This document shows, in pieces, positions 57,110-64,000 of a stretch of 64,000 nt of DNA. Within the stretch, counting starts at the first letter, position 1, and each line of letters starts with the position of its first letter. This DNA comes from Kitasatospora aureofaciens (GTDB lineage Bacteria > Actinomycetota > Actinomycetes > Streptomycetales > Streptomycetaceae). A program made the translations under genes and the position numbers. The stretch covers positions 124,001 through 188,000 of the forward strand of contig JODU01000008.1 in the NCBI GenBank assembly GCA_000720845.1, given 5' to 3'. The notes beneath the pieces are model-generated. The model did no database searches. It worked only from the letters and a program-made list of their open reading frames with translations, and was not told the origin of the DNA.

Positions 57110-57634
57110 TTATCCGGAGCAGCCTTCCAAGGATCTCGCGCACGCATTCTTCAAGCGGGCGCGGCCCCTGGTGAAAGCGGCCTCGGCCGCCTTGACGGAA
57201 ATGTTGTGCATGCGGGCGAATTCCGCAGTGGAAATCCCCTTTGCGCGGGCGAGTATGACCTCCTGTTCCCGTCCCCGCAGGTGTTGCACCTGGCTCAGCA
57301 GCCATCGGCCGAAGTCCTGGTCGCAGACATCGTCCTCGGTGGTGCCGAAAGTGTCCACGAGCGCTGCACGCTGCAGAAGTCTGCTTCGGCGCTCCATGTC
57401 GCGGTAGAAGTCGATGCAGAGGCGAAGCGCCACGGACGTCAGAAAGGAACCGAGCCGATTCCTGTCCAACGCGGCGTGAGCGGCTGCGCGCGCCATGGTT
57501 TCCTGGACGCAGTCCTCGGCGTCCTGAAAACTCGGCAGTCTTCGTCGAACCAATCGCATGAGGCGGTCCTGATGCTGGAAGATGTCTTCCCAGGAGCATT
57601 CAGCGGGCGATTGGCAGGTGGAATGTCGCACCAT
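57110..57634 (-). CDS. ECF-type RNA polymerase sigma factor
   Basis: 174 residues from an ATG. Region 2 (about 20-85) includes HQDRLMRLVRRRLPSFQDAE, DCVQETMARA and FLTSVALRLCIDFYRDMERR; region 4 (about 115-165) includes LRGREQEVILARAKGISTAE and FARMHNISVKAAEAAFTRGR. It would direct RNA polymerase to a dedicated promoter set. No anti-sigma gene is adjacent, so control could be transcriptional or by the neighbouring repeat protein. Placement inside the leftward operon between the halogenase and repeat-protein genes suggests it drives cluster genes. Confidence 0.85.
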   Translation of the reverse strand: MVRHSTCQSPAECSWEDIFQHQDRLMRLVRRRLPSFQDAEDCVQETMARAAAHAALDRNRLGSFLTSVALRLCIDFYRDMERRSRLLQRAALVDTFGTTEDDVCDQDFGRWLLSQVQHLRGREQEVILARAKGISTAEFARMHNISVKAAEAAFTRGRARLKNACARSLEGCSG

Positions 57635-57680
57635 GGTGGATTGCAGCCCGTTGTCTCTCGGATTGGGCAGGGAGAACCGC

Positions 57681-57703
57681 GGCCGACTTTCTATTTGTCG
57701 GCC
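57681..57703. repeat. Inverted repeat between halogenase and sigma factor genes
   Basis: GGCCGAC and GTCGGCC pair perfectly over 7 bp around a 9-base AT-rich centre. It lies 47 bp upstream of the sigma factor ATG and 82 bp after the halogenase stop, so it may be an operator or a weak intra-operon terminator. Confidence 0.5.
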
Positions 57704-57784
57704 ATGTGGTTTTCCTACCCGAGGCCCTGGAGCGGCAAACCGGAATGTGCGCCTCCGCGGATCGGCGGAAATGTTTTTTCGCGC

Positions 57785-59542
57785 TCATTTCCGAGGAGCG
57801 GGCCGACGTGCCCAGTCGCGGTTCCAGTTGAGCCACATGTCCCGCACGGTCTGGTGCACCAGGGAGCTGCCGGCCCGCAGCTCGCTGGTGTACGCCTGGA
57901 CCGCCTCCTTGCCGACCAGGCGGGCGCCGCCGGTGAAGTAGGAGCCCCTCACGTGCCGGGGCGAGCGGTACTTGCCCCACAGCAGGATCTTCATCAGCGG
58001 CCAGAGCGTGAACACTCCGGAGGGGCAGCGGTTGTCGGGGTCCAGGGTCCCCCAGACCGACGGGACCAGCCCGCTCTCGCCCAGCACCTCGTAGATGCGG
58101 GCGATGGTCTGCTCCTTCGTCAACTCGCCCTCCCGGTAGGCGAGTACGGCATCCCGCGACTGGTCGAACATCCGCTCCACCCAGGGATTGTCCATTCCCT
58201 GAAGTCCTCGGTACGGCGGCATCTCCAGGACGTCGAAGCAGGCCGGATCGTGCGTCTTCTCGTACGTCACGGCCACCTGGTTCTGTGCGTTCGTGCCGTA
58301 GAGCGTGGTGAGGGTCCACACCCGGTTCCACGCGTTCCACAGGTCGAAGTCGTCGAACGCGATGTAGCTGCAGGACACCAGGTCGTCGTAGAACCGGAAC
58401 ATGCGCTTGGTCCAGTGGTCCAGGTACGCGAACCGGGCGGTGTCGAAATCGTTCTGGCGCACGGCGTCGATGAGCCGGTGGCTCAGCGCGTTGAGCGCCA
58501 TCACGGTGACGGCGAGTCCGCTGGAGAAGAGCGGGTCGATGAAGTCGCTGGCGTGCGGCAGCAGGCACCAGCGGTCACCGACCACCTTCTGCGAGGCGAA
58601 CTGGGTGCGGTCGGTGGACACGTACGGCCGCACCGCCCGCGCCCGCTCGAACTGCCGGGCCACGCTGGGGAACCGGCGCACATGGTGCCAGAACTCGTCC
58701 TCCGCGGAGATGTCGTCCGGGCGCGGGTACTGGTCGAGGTCGAGGTTGATGCCGACGCTGCACAACTCGCTCGTGCTGGTCGACTGGTTGTCGAACGGGA
58801 TCACCCAGAGCCAGCCGCCCTGGAACATGTGGTGGAGCGTGCCCTGGCTGAACGGGCTGGGCATGCCGTGCTGTTCGCGCGGCGGTGACACGGCGTCGAA
58901 GGGGCGCACGTCCACCATGTGCGTGAAGATCGTGCGCGAGCGGGTGCGGTACGGCGGCTCCTGCCGCAGCCCGAGCCGCTCGGGCAGCATCGCCCGCATC
59001 CCGCCGGCGTCGACCACGTACGAGGCCCGGAAGCTGCCGCGGTTGCGGGTGACGAGCGTGGCGCCGTCCTCCTCGAACTTCACGTCGTCGACCATGGTGT
59101 GGGTGTACGCGGTGACGCCGTAGGACACGGCGACGTGGAACATGTACGCGTCCACGTCCTGCCGGAAGTAGTGCGAGTCGGGGCCGAGCGGCGGTCCCCA
59201 GGTGGGGTACTGCGTGCACTCCTCGGGCCGGGTCGGCTCGTCCTCCCGGTGGTAGACGAAACTGAAGTTCCGCTTCACCCCGCAGTTCGACGACACATGG
59301 CGGCGCAGTGCCGCGTTGGTCGCCAGGTGCTCGAGTTCCGGGACGTCGTAGCGGCGGGCCAGGACCCGCAGACCGAAGGTGGTCTCGGGGACGGTGGACT
59401 CTCCGATGGCGAACCGGGGGTGACCGCTGCCCTCCAGCAGCAGCACCCGCACGCCGTGGCGGGCGAGGACGGTCCCCAGCATCGTCCCGCCGATGCCGCC
59501 TCCGACGATGGCGACATCGAAAACACGCTCTTCTTCTTGCAT
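57785..59542 (-). CDS. Flavin-dependent halogenase-family protein
   Basis: 585 residues from an ATG. FAD motif FDVAIVGGGIGGTMLG (Gly14-Gly19), GESTVP at 47-52, a Lys at 90 in GVKRNFSFVYH positioned like the catalytic lysine of halogenases, and WLWVIP at 244-249 matching the diagnostic WxWxIP; DPLFSSGLAV lies near 345. Flavin-dependent halogenases use reduced FAD, O2 and chloride or bromide to make HOX, passed along a tunnel to Lys. The C-terminal 150 residues are longer than in tryptophan halogenases, as in CmlS-like members. It needs a flavin reductase, one of which is coded in the facing operon. The substrate is unknown; a related non-halogenating monooxygenase is possible. Confidence 0.78.
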   Translation of the reverse strand: MQEEERVFDVAIVGGGIGGTMLGTVLARHGVRVLLLEGSGHPRFAIGESTVPETTFGLRVLARRYDVPELEHLATNAALRRHVSSNCGVKRNFSFVYHREDEPTRPEECTQYPTWGPPLGPDSHYFRQDVDAYMFHVAVSYGVTAYTHTMVDDVKFEEDGATLVTRNRGSFRASYVVDAGGMRAMLPERLGLRQEPPYRTRSRTIFTHMVDVRPFDAVSPPREQHGMPSPFSQGTLHHMFQGGWLWVIPFDNQSTSTSELCSVGINLDLDQYPRPDDISAEDEFWHHVRRFPSVARQFERARAVRPYVSTDRTQFASQKVVGDRWCLLPHASDFIDPLFSSGLAVTVMALNALSHRLIDAVRQNDFDTARFAYLDHWTKRMFRFYDDLVSCSYIAFDDFDLWNAWNRVWTLTTLYGTNAQNQVAVTYEKTHDPACFDVLEMPPYRGLQGMDNPWVERMFDQSRDAVLAYREGELTKEQTIARIYEVLGESGLVPSVWGTLDPDNRCPSGVFTLWPLMKILLWGKYRSPRHVRGSYFTGGARLVGKEAVQAYTSELRAGSSLVHQTVRDMWLNWNRDWARRPAPRK

Positions 59543-59591
59543 GTCTGCGGTTCCTTTCGCGACGGGAAGGGCGAGTTGCCGGTCCACCCGG

Positions 59592-60248
59592 TCACCGGGA
59601 GGCGACGGGGGAACCCGGCAGCACCCGGCGCAGCCCGCAGGCCACCACCCGGGCGGAGAAGGACACGGCGAACCAGGGAGTGGGCGCCAGGGCGGCCAAC
59701 CGCCCGCGGTCACCGGGAATTCGGCGTTCACCGCGCCCGGTGACGTCCAGCCACGCACCGAAGTGCAGCAGCCGGGCCTCGGGCCCGGCGTCCCGCGCGG
59801 GGAACGGCCGCATGTGTTCGCGCACCGCGCGCATGAGGGCCGTGCGCCGTCCCGTTCCCACTTCGTGCCCGGCCAGGAAGGCGTCGAGCAACTGGGCCGA
59901 ACGGCTCGGGAATCCACCCCGGCCGAGCGGTGAGCGCCCCACGAGCCCGGCGTCGTGGAACGCCGCGGCGGCCAGCAGCCCCACCCGGTCGTAGGCCGTG
60001 CCGTGACTGCGCGCGCAGGCGTCGGCCAGCAGGAACGTCCGCAGGGAGTGCACGGCGACGTGCGGCGGCAGCAGCCGGCGCATCTCCGTCAGCGCGGCGC
60101 TCGCGAGGGGATGGCCGAGCAGCTCCGCCAGGGCCGGCCGGCCGAGGAGGGGCTGCCATGTCTCGGGCAACGCCTCCGGCGGAACGGGCGAACCCGCCCC
60201 GCCCGCACCGGAATCCGGTACCTCCGGAATATCGGGCCCTGTGGCCAT
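59592..60248 (-). CDS. HD-domain protein, cyanamide-hydratase-like
   Basis: 218 residues from an ATG. VAVHSLRTFLLADACARSHG, then LLAAAAFHDAGLVG and MRAVREHMRPFPARD place the His and His-Asp residues of an HD metal site, close to the DDI2/cyanamide hydratase group. HD enzymes hydrolyse phosphates or nitriles/cyanamides using metal. The N-terminal 45 residues are low-complexity. It is first in the leftward operon and overlaps no gene; it may hydrate or release a cluster intermediate. Confidence 0.65.
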   Translation of the reverse strand: MATGPDIPEVPDSGAGGAGSPVPPEALPETWQPLLGRPALAELLGHPLASAALTEMRRLLPPHVAVHSLRTFLLADACARSHGTAYDRVGLLAAAAFHDAGLVGRSPLGRGGFPSRSAQLLDAFLAGHEVGTGRRTALMRAVREHMRPFPARDAGPEARLLHFGAWLDVTGRGERRIPGDRGRLAALAPTPWFAVSFSARVVACGLRRVLPGSPVASR

Positions 60249-60353
60249 GACCCAACCCCCTTGCCCCGCTGCCCCATTGGCAGTGTCCGTCTCATCTGTC
60301 TTTACGCTCGGGCAGTGCCTCGACCCCCGGTTCACAACGCGGTCCGAACCCTC

Positions 60354-60372
60354 TTTTCGAGTGATTCGAAAA
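60354..60372. promoter_or_regulatory. AT-rich palindrome in the divergent lipase/HD promoter region
   Basis: TTTTCGA and TCGAAAA pair perfectly over 7 bp around GTGAT. It sits in the 252-bp divergent region between the HD gene and the lipase gene and stands out as AT-rich; a candidate operator or UP-like element. The rest of the region shows no gene. Confidence 0.5.
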
Positions 60373-60500
60373 AATGAGCCCTATTTACCCCATGGAGTGA
60401 ATTCTTTCCCCCGGACGAGGGATCGTTGCGGAAATTGATGGACGCAAGACTGAGAAGTCCGATCCGCCACGGCTCCATTCCCGACGAAAGGGAGAACACC

Positions 60501-61370
60501 ATGAGCTTCCTCAACCCTCGCCTCCCCGGCGTCAATTCGGACGACGTCGTCACGGACATCACCGAGTCGCCGCACCGCGTGGGCGCGGTCGCCCAGGCCG
60601 GCGGTGCGCAGGTCATCGCCACCGTCGACATCCAGGCGGGGGAGGACGACTGGAACACGCCGCCGAGCGAGGAACATCCACGCCCGGTGGTGCTCGTGCA
60701 CGGCACCTTCGGCAACCGCGGCTACACGTGGAACACGGCGACGCCCCTGCTGCGACAGCACGGCCACCGGGTCTTCCGGCTCGACTACGGCCAGCACGGC
60801 AACCCCGTGATCTTCGGCCTCGGCGACATCAAGCACTCGGCCCGGCAGCTCGCCGACTTCGTCGACGAGGTGCTGCGCCGCACCGGCGCCCAGCAGGTCG
60901 ACCTCGTAGGCTTCTCGCAGGGCGGCATGATGCCGCGCTACTACCTCAACGCGCTGGGCGGCGGGCCCAAGGTGCACAACTTCGTCGGCATCTCACCGAG
61001 CAACCACGGGGTCACGGCGCAGGGGCTGATGAACCTCGCCCGGCAGATTCCCGGCGCGGTGGAAGTACTCGAACAGGGCGCGGTCGGGGAGGTCGTGCCG
61101 GCCTGGCCGCAACTGCAGCACGACCACCCCTTCCAGCGTGAGCTGGCCGAACTCGGCGAGACGACGGAGGGCGTCCGCCACACGGTCATCGCCACCCGGT
61201 ACGACGACGTGGTCACCCCGTACACCTCGTGCGCCCTGGAGCCCACGGAGGGGCGCTACGTCAACAACATCGTCCTTCAGGACATCGACCCGGACGACCA
61301 CACCCCGCATGTGAGCATGCCCTACAACGCGACCGTGCTGAAGGAGGTCCTCGCGGCGCTCGCCTCCTGA
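60501..61370 (+). CDS. Lipase/esterase of the EstA-LipA type, no signal peptide
   Basis: 289 residues from an ATG with AAAGGGAG upstream. Alpha/beta hydrolase with HGTFGNRGYTWNTATPLL as the oxyanion region, nucleophile Ser in VGFSQGGMMPRYYLNA, Asp near VVTPY, and His in DDHTPHVSMP. Related Streptomyces lipases are secreted, but no signal peptide is found here, pointing to an intracellular lipid ester substrate. It is divergent from the cluster's leftward operon and may release or trim its product. Its 3' end overlaps the convergent hydrolase gene by 49 bp. Confidence 0.82.
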   Translation: MSFLNPRLPGVNSDDVVTDITESPHRVGAVAQAGGAQVIATVDIQAGEDDWNTPPSEEHPRPVVLVHGTFGNRGYTWNTATPLLRQHGHRVFRLDYGQHGNPVIFGLGDIKHSARQLADFVDEVLRRTGAQQVDLVGFSQGGMMPRYYLNALGGGPKVHNFVGISPSNHGVTAQGLMNLARQIPGAVEVLEQGAVGEVVPAWPQLQHDHPFQRELAELGETTEGVRHTVIATRYDDVVTPYTSCALEPTEGRYVNNIVLQDIDPDDHTPHVSMPYNATVLKEVLAALAS

Positions 61371-62200
61371 GCGCGGCTGCCGTCCAGGACGACCCGGGCC
61401 ACCAGCGCCGGGTCGTCGTTCATGGGGACGTGGCCGCAGCCGGGCAGCCGTACCAGCCGGGCGCGCGGGATGGCGCGCTTGGCGCGTATCCCCTGCCGGG
61501 GCAGGAGCAGCCGGTCCCGGCTGCCCCACGCCACGGTGACGGGGATGCCGGGCACGTCGTCGGTGAACAGCACGCTCCGGCCGGCCCGCAGCGTCTCGGC
61601 GAACCCCTCGGCGCGCGCGAGCGCCAGCGTCTCGGCGACCACGGCCTCGGGGGAGCGCCGGCCGGGACGGGCGTAGATCGTGCTGGTCAGCGCGGTGCGT
61701 CCGACGGCCGTGCGGGACAGCCGCTCGACGAGCGGGAGCGGCAGGCTCCGCGCCGTACGGCGCATGCCCGTCAGTAGGCCGAAGGCGTAGCGCCGTTCGG
61801 CCTGCGTCCAGAAACCGGCCGGTGACAGGGCCGTCACCGACCGCACCAGGTTCTCGCGGCCGAGCTCCAGGGCCAGCAGGCCGCCCAGCGAGTTGCCCGC
61901 CACGTGGGGGCGGTCCAGGCCCAGTGCCACGCAGAAGGCGCCGAGTACCGCGCTCGTGGTCGGCAGGTCGTGCGGCAGTCCGGACGGCAGTGCTGACGAC
62001 TCCCCGAAGCCCGGCAGGTCCACGGCTATCACGTCGCGTTCGGTGGCGAGGATGTCGACCACCGGGTCCCAGGCCTGCCGGTGGTGACCGATGCCGTGCA
62101 GCAGGACCAGCGGCTCGCCGGTGCCCACGCGCGCGTAGGCGAGGGTGACGTCCCGCGGGCCGTGGGCGGTGGGGGCCGTGAAGGAGAGCGTTGCGGACAT
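61322..62200 (-). CDS. Alpha/beta-fold hydrolase
   Basis: 292 residues from an ATG. LVLLHGIGHHRQAWDPVVDI, VIAVDLPGFGESSALP, the nucleophile in HVAGNSLGGLLALELG, and the His in LPGCGHVPMNDDPALV form a complete triad framework. Substrate unknown; the family covers esterases, epoxide hydrolases and dehalogenases. It is convergent with the lipase gene and its last 49 bp are shared. Its promoter lies in the 153 bp shared with the ECF41 sigma gene. Confidence 0.88.
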   Translation of the reverse strand: MSATLSFTAPTAHGPRDVTLAYARVGTGEPLVLLHGIGHHRQAWDPVVDILATERDVIAVDLPGFGESSALPSGLPHDLPTTSAVLGAFCVALGLDRPHVAGNSLGGLLALELGRENLVRSVTALSPAGFWTQAERRYAFGLLTGMRRTARSLPLPLVERLSRTAVGRTALTSTIYARPGRRSPEAVVAETLALARAEGFAETLRAGRSVLFTDDVPGIPVTVAWGSRDRLLLPRQGIRAKRAIPRARLVRLPGCGHVPMNDDPALVARVVLDGSRAQEASAARTSFSTVAL

Positions 62201-62353
62201 GGGGCTCCTTGTCGGGAACAGGTGTTCCGGGAACGGGTGCGCGATGGCGTCGCGTAGACAGCTTGTCAGCAATAGCTACCGGCGGGTAGCCCCGATACCG
62301 GGTACGGGCGATTCCGTCTGGACACCACCGGACGCGTCCGCTGGGATGAAGGG

Positions 62354-63241
62354 GTGACCACCGACACCGCGACCGACGTCTTCGAAGAGCACCGGCCCGT
62401 CCTCCTGGGCGTCGCCTACCGCATGCTGGGCCGCCTGGCGGACGCGGAGGACGTGGTCCAGGAGGCGTGGCTGCGCTGGTCCGGCGCCGACCGCTCCGCC
62501 GTGCGCGAGCCGAGGGGCTACCTGGTGCGCGTCACCACCCGCCTCGCCATCGACCGGCTGCGCCAGGTCAAGTCGCGCGGCGAGACGTACGTCGGCCCGT
62601 GGCTGCCCGAGCCCTACGTCACCGACTTCGGGGACGCCGTGCCGGACACCGCGGAGCGGGCCGTCCTCGCCGACTCCGTGTCCCTCGCGGTCCTCGTCGT
62701 CCTGGAGTCGCTGTCCCCGCTGGAGCGGGCGGTGTTCGTCCTGAGGGAGGCGTTCGGCTACCCGTACGCGGAGATCGCCGCCATGCTGGAGCGCGGCGAG
62801 GCCGCGGTGCGCCAGCTCGCCGGCCGTGCCCGCAAGCACGTCGACGAGCGGCGGCCCCGTTACGACGTCGACCCGGCGCAGCGCCGCGACCTCACCGAGC
62901 GCTTCCTCGCCGCCGCGGCCGACGGCGACCTGGCCGGCCTGCTGGCCACGCTCGCGCCGGACGTCCGGCTGGTGGGCGACAGCGGCGGCAGGTCCAAGGC
63001 GCCGCTGCGCGTGCTGGAGAGCTCGGACAAGGTGGGCCGCTTCCTGCTCGCCGTCGCCCAGCAGGGCATTCCCGACGCCGGCTTCCACTTCCTGGAGCTC
63101 AACGGCGGCCCCGCCCTGCTGGTCAGCTCCAGCGGGAAGCCCGACTCCGTCATCCAGGTGGACATCGCCGACGGCCGCATCCAGGCCGTGTACATCATCC
63201 GCAATCCGGACAAACTGGTCTCCCTGGCCGGCCATTCCTGA
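62354..63241 (+). CDS. ECF41-type sigma factor (SigJ-like) with C-terminal SnoaL-like domain
   Basis: 295 residues from a GTG. Regions 2 and 4 are normal (EDVVQEAWLRWSGADRSAV; GYPYAEIAAMLERGEAAVRQ). The linker has YVGPWLPEP and the C-terminal SnoaL-like domain has NPDKL, both diagnostic of the ECF41 group, with DSGGRSKAPLR near the DGGGK motif position. In this group the fused domain, not a separate anti-sigma factor, controls activity. ECF41 genes usually neighbour a carboxymuconolactone decarboxylase-type or oxidoreductase gene; here the divergent gene is an alpha/beta hydrolase, 153 bp away. Confidence 0.9.
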   Translation: MTTDTATDVFEEHRPVLLGVAYRMLGRLADAEDVVQEAWLRWSGADRSAVREPRGYLVRVTTRLAIDRLRQVKSRGETYVGPWLPEPYVTDFGDAVPDTAERAVLADSVSLAVLVVLESLSPLERAVFVLREAFGYPYAEIAAMLERGEAAVRQLAGRARKHVDERRPRYDVDPAQRRDLTERFLAAAADGDLAGLLATLAPDVRLVGDSGGRSKAPLRVLESSDKVGRFLLAVAQQGIPDAGFHFLELNGGPALLVSSSGKPDSVIQVDIADGRIQAVYIIRNPDKLVSLAGHS

Positions 63242-63268
63242 CCCGCCCCGCCCCTTCCCGTCCGCGGG

Positions 63269-63304
63269 ATTGGTCTTGACCAAGGGGGTGGGGCGTTTTA
63301 TGGT
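63269..63304 (+). promoter_or_regulatory. Promoter with overlapping dre-like palindrome
   Basis: TTGGTCTTGACCAA (63270-63283) is a palindrome whose core TGGTCTTGACCA differs by one base from the DasR-responsive element core TGGTCTAGACCA. It overlaps a TTGACC -35 (63276-63281), which is followed after 17 bp by TATGGT (63299-63304). Downstream is a GntR/HutC regulator gene. Confidence 0.6.
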
Positions 63305-63380
63305 CGCAGAGAACTGCAACAACCTTTAATAAACAAGGGCGTCAAAACGCCGCCGGATCACGGCGATTGCGGAGGACAGG

Positions 63381-64000
63381 GTGGGGACCACGCAGTTGGA
63401 ACCGGTGTCGGAGCCGAAGTACTGGCACCTCAGGACCGTACTCAGCGAGGCCCTGGACTCGGAGTTCGAGGTGGGTGAGATCCTGCCCAACGAACGGGAC
63501 CTCGCCGCCCGCTTCGGCGTCGCCCGCGCGACGCTCCGCCAGGCCCTGGAGCAGCTCGAACTGGAGGGCAGGCTCCAGCGCCGCCGCGGCGTCGGGACGA
63601 CCGTGGCCCCGCCGCGCGTCGGCGTGGCCGTCGGCACCGGGCAGCACGCCTGGCCGGGCACGGACGACGACGCCTGGCAGCCGGCCGACTGCCACCTCGC
63701 GGCACCTCCCGCGGCCGTGGCCGACGCGCTGGGGACGGACCGCGACGAACCCGTCCACACCGTCCGCCGGTCCCGCGTGAGCCACGGACAGCCCGTCGCC
63801 GCGGAACTGCTGTACATCCCGCCGTCCTCGGTCCCGGACCTCACCGCCATCGACGCGCCCTCCGGCCCCGCACGCGCGCGTGCCGTGCTGCGCGAGCTGC
63901 AGCGCGGGGACCTGGAGCGGCAGGAGCGCGCCGTGGAGCTGGGCTCGGCCGGCACGGACGACGCGAAGGAACTGGACCGCCTCCCGGGCGCGCCCGTCCT
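63381..64000 (+). CDS. GntR/HutC-family regulator (3' end beyond window)
   Basis: At least 206 residues from a GTG with GGAGGA upstream; the frame is open to the window edge. Helix-turn-helix (about 15-80): PKYWHLRTVLSEALDSEFEV, then NERDLAARFGVARATLRQAL and a basic wing RLQRRRGVGTTVA. The UTRA sensor domain follows (EPVHTVRRSRVSHGQPVAAE). The overall design is that of DasR/YvoA-like regulators of aminosugar use. A dre-like palindrome lies in its promoter, so it may autoregulate or be under DasR. Confidence 0.85.
   Translation, partial: MGTTQLEPVSEPKYWHLRTVLSEALDSEFEVGEILPNERDLAARFGVARATLRQALEQLELEGRLQRRRGVGTTVAPPRVGVAVGTGQHAWPGTDDDAWQPADCHLAAPPAAVADALGTDRDEPVHTVRRSRVSHGQPVAAELLYIPPSSVPDLTAIDAPSGPARARAVLRELQRGDLERQERAVELGSAGTDDAKELDRLPGAPV

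Noticed and set aside
44461..61370. Calling the cluster a polyketide or non-ribosomal peptide cluster
   Set aside because: The SRPBCC, reductase and halogenase families occur in such clusters, but no ketosynthase, condensation, adenylation or carrier domain is coded in the window.
1..64000. CRISPR arrays, insertion sequences and rRNA genes
   Set aside because: No regularly spaced direct repeats, no transposase gene and no rRNA sequence were found.

Overview
The window is high-GC actinobacterial DNA and almost certainly comes from a Streptomyces chromosome. Evidence includes codons nearly always ending in G or C, many GTG starts, a third EF-Tu gene (tuf3), a bacterial Ku, a MocR regulator, an ECF41-type sigma factor, DUF6233- and Imm21-type proteins, and a dre-like operator. 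Nothing in the sequence fixes the species.

Layout. (1) Positions 1 to about 12.7 kb are accessory DNA with the look of an integrated phage-like or integrative element. From the left edge come the end of a DEDDh exoribonuclease and a tight run of small holin-like membrane proteins closed by a terminator, then a lipoprotein. Next is a tyrosine integrase (3761-4903) whose operon begins beside a perfect palindrome. After it come small orphan genes, a Ku gene, an HTH-only LexA-like protein with an SOS-like box, two GntR regulators with candidate operators, and a pair of matched 28-bp palindromes near 10.27 kb. The stretch 12.1-12.8 kb has no convincing gene but strong hairpins, and probably contains the junction with core chromosome.

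(2) About 12.8-42.7 kb is ordinary Streptomyces chromosome. It holds uppP, two unrelated membrane proteins (TVP38 and DedA types), an AlkD-like protein, tuf3 behind a possible leader peptide and hairpin, tandem membrane-anchored paralogues, a hotdog thioesterase and two hexapeptide-repeat proteins. A DMT exporter faces an XRE-cupin regulator across a perfect operator, and a YbaK protein follows. A decayed locus comes next, where a deletion has fused the 3' halves of two divergent genes and the adjacent VWA gene is frameshifted. Then come a CoA-binding protein, a YigZ/IMPACT protein, sbcD-sbcC, two Lrp regulators each facing a sulfur-related enzyme (rhodanese; trans-sulfuration PLP enzyme), an Imm21 protein, an SDR, a DUF885 protein, an ACT-GNAT protein and a Tat-exported PhoD phosphatase.

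(3) About 42.9-61.4 kb looks like a biosynthetic or lipid-associated cluster that I do not recognise. A MocR regulator is read away from a rightward operon: small membrane protein, stand-alone DUF2156 aminoacyltransferase-like protein, divergent acyl-CoA dehydrogenase, thioester-reductase-like SDR, class III aminotransferase, SRPBCC protein, flavin reductase, DAO-type flavoenzyme and WS/DGAT-type acyltransferase. It converges at a 16-bp terminator on a leftward operon: HD protein, flavin-dependent halogenase, sigma factor, Ala/Gly-rich Asn-Pro repeat protein, UbiB/ABC1 kinase-like protein and an O-methyltransferase. A cytoplasmic lipase is divergent from that operon. No ketosynthase, adenylation domain or carrier protein is in the window. 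The simplest reading is reduction of an existing acyl thioester to an aldehyde, transamination to an amine, flavin oxidation, acylation, methylation and perhaps halogenation. This pathway is inference.

(4) About 61.3-64 kb is core-like: an alpha/beta hydrolase, an ECF41 sigma factor, and the start of a GntR/HutC regulator whose promoter overlaps a dre-like palindrome.
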